From Eubacteriales Family XIII. Incertae Sedis bacterium (GTDB lineage Bacteria > Bacillota > Clostridia > Peptostreptococcales > Anaerovoracaceae), in assembly GCA_031287295.1 (NCBI GenBank), contig JAITTH010000148.1:1-9209 (forward strand): a stretch of DNA of 9,209 nucleotides, written 5' to 3'. Below the pieces are notes generated by a model that had not been told where the DNA came from, ran no database searches, and was given only the letters and a program-made list of their open reading frames with translations. Positions 6,253-9,209 of the stretch are shown piece by piece. A program made the position numbers and the translations under genes. Position 1 is the stretch's first letter. Each line of letters starts with the position of its first letter.

Positions 6253-7593
6253 TTGAGCTTTAACTGGAACGAATTATACCAACAGAAATTGGTATCGGCT
6301 GACGATGCGGCAAAAGTAGTCAAATCCGGAGATTGGGTGGAGTATTCTTTCGGCATCGCTTCGGCGAATGCTTTTGACGAGGCACTGGCGAAGCGTCAAA
6401 AAGAACTCTCCGACGTTAAAATTCGCTGCGACATCGGTGCCTACAAGCATCATACGTTGGAAAGCGATCCCAACCTTGAGACCTTTACTTGGAATTCTTG
6501 GCACGTAGCAGGCGCGGACAAGGCGTGGGTTGGAAAAGGACTCTATTATATTCCGATGAAGTTCCATGAAAATCCGACCATGACACGCAACAATTGCGCA
6601 CCGGACGATGTATTCGTTGCCATGGTAAGCCCGATGGACAAACATGGCTATTTCAGTTGGGGTTCCGGAAATGCATCGGCAATGGCGGCGCACGAGACGG
6701 CAAAGACTACCATTCTTGAAGTGAATAAAAATATGCCACGCGTCCTTGGCGGCGGGCAGGAGTGCATTCACATTTCGCAGGTCGATTACGTTTTTGAAGC
6801 AGATACACCGCTTCCGACGCTTCCACCGGCAAACCCGAATGAAATCGAGACCAAAATCGCTTCTTATATCACACCACTTCTAACAGACGGTGCTTGTTTG
6901 CAACTTGGTATCGGTGGCGTTCCGAACGCTGTTGGTACGGCGATTGCGAGTTCCGATTTGAAAGATCTTGGCGTTCACACGGAGATGTATGTCGATGCAT
7001 ACCTCGAAATGTTTAAGGCCGGGAAGATTACGGGTAAATATAAGAATCTTGACAAATATAAGCAGGTGTTTGCATTTGCGATGGGTACGCAGGATCTCTA
7101 CGACTTCATTGATGACAATCCTTCCGTCGTTGCCTATCAGGTAGACTATACAAACGATCCGAAGATCATTGCGCAGTTCGACAATATGGTTTCGATTAAC
7201 GCTTGTATCGAAGTCGATCTCTACGGACAGGTAGCATCCGAAACCGTCGGAACACGCCACATCAGCGGAACGGGCGGGCAGCTCGACTTTGTGGAAGGTG
7301 CCTTTAAGGCCAAGAACGGCAAGAGCTTCATCTGTATGGCATCCACCAAGGCCCTCAAGGATGGTACGAAGACTTCAACCATTAAAAACATTCTTACGCC
7401 CGGAGCGATCGTGACGACACCGAGAATGGCAGCGCACATGATCGTAACAGAATTCGGCATTGCCGATCTGAAGGGCAAGAGCACGTGGGAACGCGCAGAA
7501 GCACTCATCAATATCGCACATCCCGATTTCAAGGAAGAGCTTATTGCGCAGGCGACGGCACAAAATATCTGGAGAAATTCGAACAAGCGCTAA
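6253..7593 (+). CDS. Butyryl-CoA:acetate / 4-hydroxybutyrate-type CoA-transferase
   Basis: 446 aa, the usual length of this family (acetyl-CoA hydrolase/transferase superfamily). It moves CoA between a short acyl-CoA and acetate; in butyrate producers this releases butyrate and regenerates acetyl-CoA. The N-terminus KLVSADDAAKVVKSGDWVEY, then FTWNSWHVAG (78-87), VSPMDKHGYFSWG (125-137), NMPRVLGG (160-167), the glycine loop QLGIGGVPNAVG (217-228), GVHTEMYVDAY (240-250) and SGTGGQLDFVEGA (338-350) follow But/AbfT proteins closely as I recall them. Glu244 in HTEMY is the expected nucleophile forming the glutamyl-CoA thioester. The exact acid (butyrate, 4-hydroxybutyrate, propionate) cannot be read from sequence. 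The start is TTG at 6253, supported by AGGAGG 6 nt upstream and by N-terminal length. It is monocistronic, ending at the strong terminator at 7623. Confidence 0.9.
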   Translation: MSFNWNELYQQKLVSADDAAKVVKSGDWVEYSFGIASANAFDEALAKRQKELSDVKIRCDIGAYKHHTLESDPNLETFTWNSWHVAGADKAWVGKGLYYIPMKFHENPTMTRNNCAPDDVFVAMVSPMDKHGYFSWGSGNASAMAAHETAKTTILEVNKNMPRVLGGGQECIHISQVDYVFEADTPLPTLPPANPNEIETKIASYITPLLTDGACLQLGIGGVPNAVGTAIASSDLKDLGVHTEMYVDAYLEMFKAGKITGKYKNLDKYKQVFAFAMGTQDLYDFIDDNPSVVAYQVDYTNDPKIIAQFDNMVSINACIEVDLYGQVASETVGTRHISGTGGQLDFVEGAFKAKNGKSFICMASTKALKDGTKTSTIKNILTPGAIVTTPRMAAHMIVTEFGIADLKGKSTWERAEALINIAHPDFKEELIAQATAQNIWRNSNKR

Positions 7594-7622
7594 ATTCGAA
7601 ATTCTTACCATACGAAATACGA

Positions 7623-7666
7623 AGCTTAATCAAAAGGGGCGCATCAGCGCCCCTTTTGATTAAGCT
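7623..7666. terminator. Strong intrinsic terminator after the CoA-transferase
   Basis: A perfect 20-bp stem (7623-7642 with 7647-7666) around an ATCA loop. The GC core GGGGCGC/GCGCCCC is flanked by AAAA and TTTT, followed by GATTAAGCT that also pairs. It sits 29 nt after the CoA-transferase stop and could act in both directions. Shorter reading frames crossing it are not genes. Confidence 0.9.
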
Positions 7667-7753
7667 AGAGAGGTTAGCTCGAACACGACCTGTAGACATG
7701 AATTTCCTACAATGTTTCGCCGAACGCTTTCGTTTAAGGTAGAGAGGCAAACC

Positions 7754-8608
7754 ATGAATTCTCATGTAGATTTACATTTGCATACGAATCGGTCGGACGG
7801 GCAATATCCGCCCGCAGAAGTCGTTCGCCTTGCGCAGGAAGCGAGCGTCAGCCTGATTTCGGTAACCGATCACGATACTGTTGCCGGGATTGCAGAAGCG
7901 GAATCTGAAGCTGTACGGTGCAACATACGTTTTATTGCGGGAATTGAAATCAGCACGAAGTCCGAGCACGAGCAGCACATTCTCGGCTACTTCATTGACC
8001 CGCAGAACAGTCATCTGCAAAAAATGTGTGCGCATTTTATCGCCTTGCGCCACGAACGAGCAAATCGAATCTTATCTTATTTGGAAGAGAAGGGCATTCA
8101 CCTCAGCTTATCTGAAATTCGTGAAAACACGTACGGAGACTATATCGGAAGACCCCATATTGCTGAAGCCATGCTGAAGCGAGGTCTGGTTCAGAGTCGG
8201 CAAGATGCCTTTGAACGTTATCTCACAACCCCGGAATTCCGCAAAATAGAACGCCCGAAGCCGATGCCGGAAGAGGGCATCGAAACGATTCGCCACGCAG
8301 GTGGGGTTGCGGTTCTTGCACATCCACATTCCTTGCGCTTAACAGGAGCGGAGTTGGAAAAAGCAGTCGGCAATTTGAAAACGTTAGGTCTGGGTGGTAT
8401 GGAATGCTATTATCCGGATTATTCCGAAGAGCTGGTTCAAGAATACAAAAAAATAGCGGAACGGTATGACCTCATTGTTACGGGTGGATCCGATTTTCAC
8501 GGTCCGGCAGTAAAGCCGAATGTGCAGATCGGACAAATGAGAGACGGTTCGTCCATTTCCTTCGATGAAAGCGTCTACGAGAAGCTCGAACGCGCAAGAG
8601 GTTTTTGA
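7754..8608 (+). CDS. PHP-domain phosphoesterase (RNase AM / TrpH / YciV type)
   Basis: 284 aa from ATG 7754, chosen because AGAGAGG (7741-7747) lies 6 nt upstream and the family begins with the metal motif near residue 8; the open frame extends 14 codons further upstream without support. PHP motifs in order: HLHT (8-11), SDG (14-16), TDHD (38-41), GIE (63-65), His75 in HILGY, GRPHIA (132-137), AHPH (189-192) and GGSDFHG (244-250). These His/Asp/Glu residues hold a trinuclear metal site. Family members hydrolyse 3',5'-nucleoside bisphosphates or trim RNA 5' ends, so a cytosolic phosphatase or 5'-3' exonuclease role is expected; which one is not decided by sequence. Its stop overlaps the start of the nucleotidyltransferase by 1 nt, so the two are likely co-translated. 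Confidence 0.9.
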   Translation: MNSHVDLHLHTNRSDGQYPPAEVVRLAQEASVSLISVTDHDTVAGIAEAESEAVRCNIRFIAGIEISTKSEHEQHILGYFIDPQNSHLQKMCAHFIALRHERANRILSYLEEKGIHLSLSEIRENTYGDYIGRPHIAEAMLKRGLVQSRQDAFERYLTTPEFRKIERPKPMPEEGIETIRHAGGVAVLAHPHSLRLTGAELEKAVGNLKTLGLGGMECYYPDYSEELVQEYKKIAERYDLIVTGGSDFHGPAVKPNVQIGQMRDGSSISFDESVYEKLERARGF

Positions 8609-9209
8609 TGCGCGACAATGGCAGGAAAATGACGGCAATCGTTTTGGCTGCAGGGCTTTCCTCCCGAATGTCTGCATTGAAACCGCTTCTTCCCATCCAT
8701 GGGAAACCTGCTTTGTATCAGGTTTTAGACCGTATTTTCAATGCCGGAATTGAAGAGTGTGTCGTTGTCTCCGGGCATGAATTCTCACGTGTGGAGGAAG
8801 CTGTAAAGACCTACGTTCAAACACAGTCGCGACTTGTTTCGATTGCGCATAATCCGGATTATGAGAAAGGGATGATTACCTCTGTGCAGGCAGGCATCCG
8901 TTTTGTCATTCATCAAGGGGGAAATGACGTTTTGCTTCACCCGGTTGATATCCCGCTTGTCGCATCCCAAACCATTCGTGCGGTTGCTGCGGCAGCGGAA
9001 ATGGAGGGGCATCGAAACAGCTTTATCGTCCCATGCTTTCAGGGCAGAAACGGACACCCACTCTTCATCCCTTCTTCCGCATTTGATTCGATTCTGCGCT
9101 TTGAGGGTGAAGGGGGGCTTCGCGCCATTCGTGATGCAAATCCCGAAACCATCGTACGCATTGAAACGGATGACGAAGGCTGTATCCTCGATATGGACAC
9201 GCCGGAAGA
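8608..9209 (+). CDS. MobA/MocA-like nucleotidyltransferase, 3' end outside window
   Basis: 200 codons visible; the frame is still open at the right edge. The N-terminal TAIVLAAGLSSRM (9-21) followed by KPLLP (25-29) is the nucleotide-binding loop of the NTP_transf_3 family. HPVDIPLV (111-118) is the metal-binding DxP block, GRNGHPLF (146-153) the substrate loop, and DMDTPE (195-200) the start of the C-terminal DxDTPED motif, so only a few residues are missing. The AAG form of the loop is typical of CTP-using MocA (molybdopterin cytidylyltransferase), whereas MobA usually has AGG and uses GTP. Its place in cofactor synthesis is therefore plausible, but no molybdoenzyme gene is visible. ATG 8608 overlaps the PHP stop (TGATG) and has AGAGG 6 nt upstream; an internal ATG at 8629 is a weaker choice. 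Confidence 0.88.
   Translation, partial: MRDNGRKMTAIVLAAGLSSRMSALKPLLPIHGKPALYQVLDRIFNAGIEECVVVSGHEFSRVEEAVKTYVQTQSRLVSIAHNPDYEKGMITSVQAGIRFVIHQGGNDVLLHPVDIPLVASQTIRAVAAAAEMEGHRNSFIVPCFQGRNGHPLFIPSSAFDSILRFEGEGGLRAIRDANPETIVRIETDDEGCILDMDTPE

Noticed and set aside
7485..7742. Plus-strand open frame crossing the end of the CoA-transferase and the terminator
   Set aside because: It overlaps a conserved gene out of frame and reads through both arms of the terminator hairpin (SLIKRGA and LLIKL translate the arms).
7753..8788. Shared CATGAATTCTCA at 7753-7764 and 8777-8788
   Set aside because: The copies are in different codon contexts (MNSH versus HEFS), are short, and have no matching flanks; treated as coincidence.

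Overview
The window (about 9.2 kb, mid GC) looks like chromosome of an anaerobic, fermentative Bacillota, probably a Clostridia-type butyrate producer. Reasons: a butyryl-CoA:acetate-type CoA-transferase, a 4-hydroxybutyryl-CoA dehydratase-family flavoprotein beside an OFA-type carboxylate transporter, strong AGGAGG ribosome binding sites, and TTG/GTG starts. No RNA gene, CRISPR array, phage gene or transposase gene was seen. I cannot name the genus.

Left part (1-1520, + strand): folC, entering from beyond the left edge. It has all the usual FolC motifs, but is broken by one in-frame TAA (231-233). It also carries a roughly 58-codon acidic insert, inside which sits a near-perfect 61-nt palindrome resembling a REP-type mobile repeat. 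A shared bidirectional terminator (1479-1513) separates folC from the convergent operon.

Middle left (1539-4278, - strand): a two-gene operon. An OFA-family MFS transporter is followed 10 nt later by an AbfD-family flavoprotein. The flavoprotein closely resembles 4-hydroxybutyryl-CoA dehydratase but has lost all four [4Fe-4S] ligands, so its reaction is probably different. This is the most interesting protein in the window.

Middle right (4279-7666, + strand): a divergent promoter region, then thiN (thiamine diphosphokinase, possibly leaderless with a GTG start). Next come a stand-alone E2-acyltransferase-fold protein with an altered catalytic motif, and a butyryl-CoA:acetate-type CoA-transferase with a TTG start behind a perfect Shine-Dalgarno. 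The CoA-transferase ends in a strong hairpin terminator.

Right end (7754-9209, + strand): a PHP-domain phosphoesterase of the RNase AM/TrpH type, overlapping by 1 nt a MobA/MocA-like nucleotidyltransferase that runs off the right edge.

Functionally, the OFA transporter, the flavoprotein and the CoA-transferase could handle a short carboxylic acid and its CoA ester, feeding crotonyl-/butyryl-CoA metabolism. They are in two separate transcription units, so that link is inference. The other genes are housekeeping or of unclear role.
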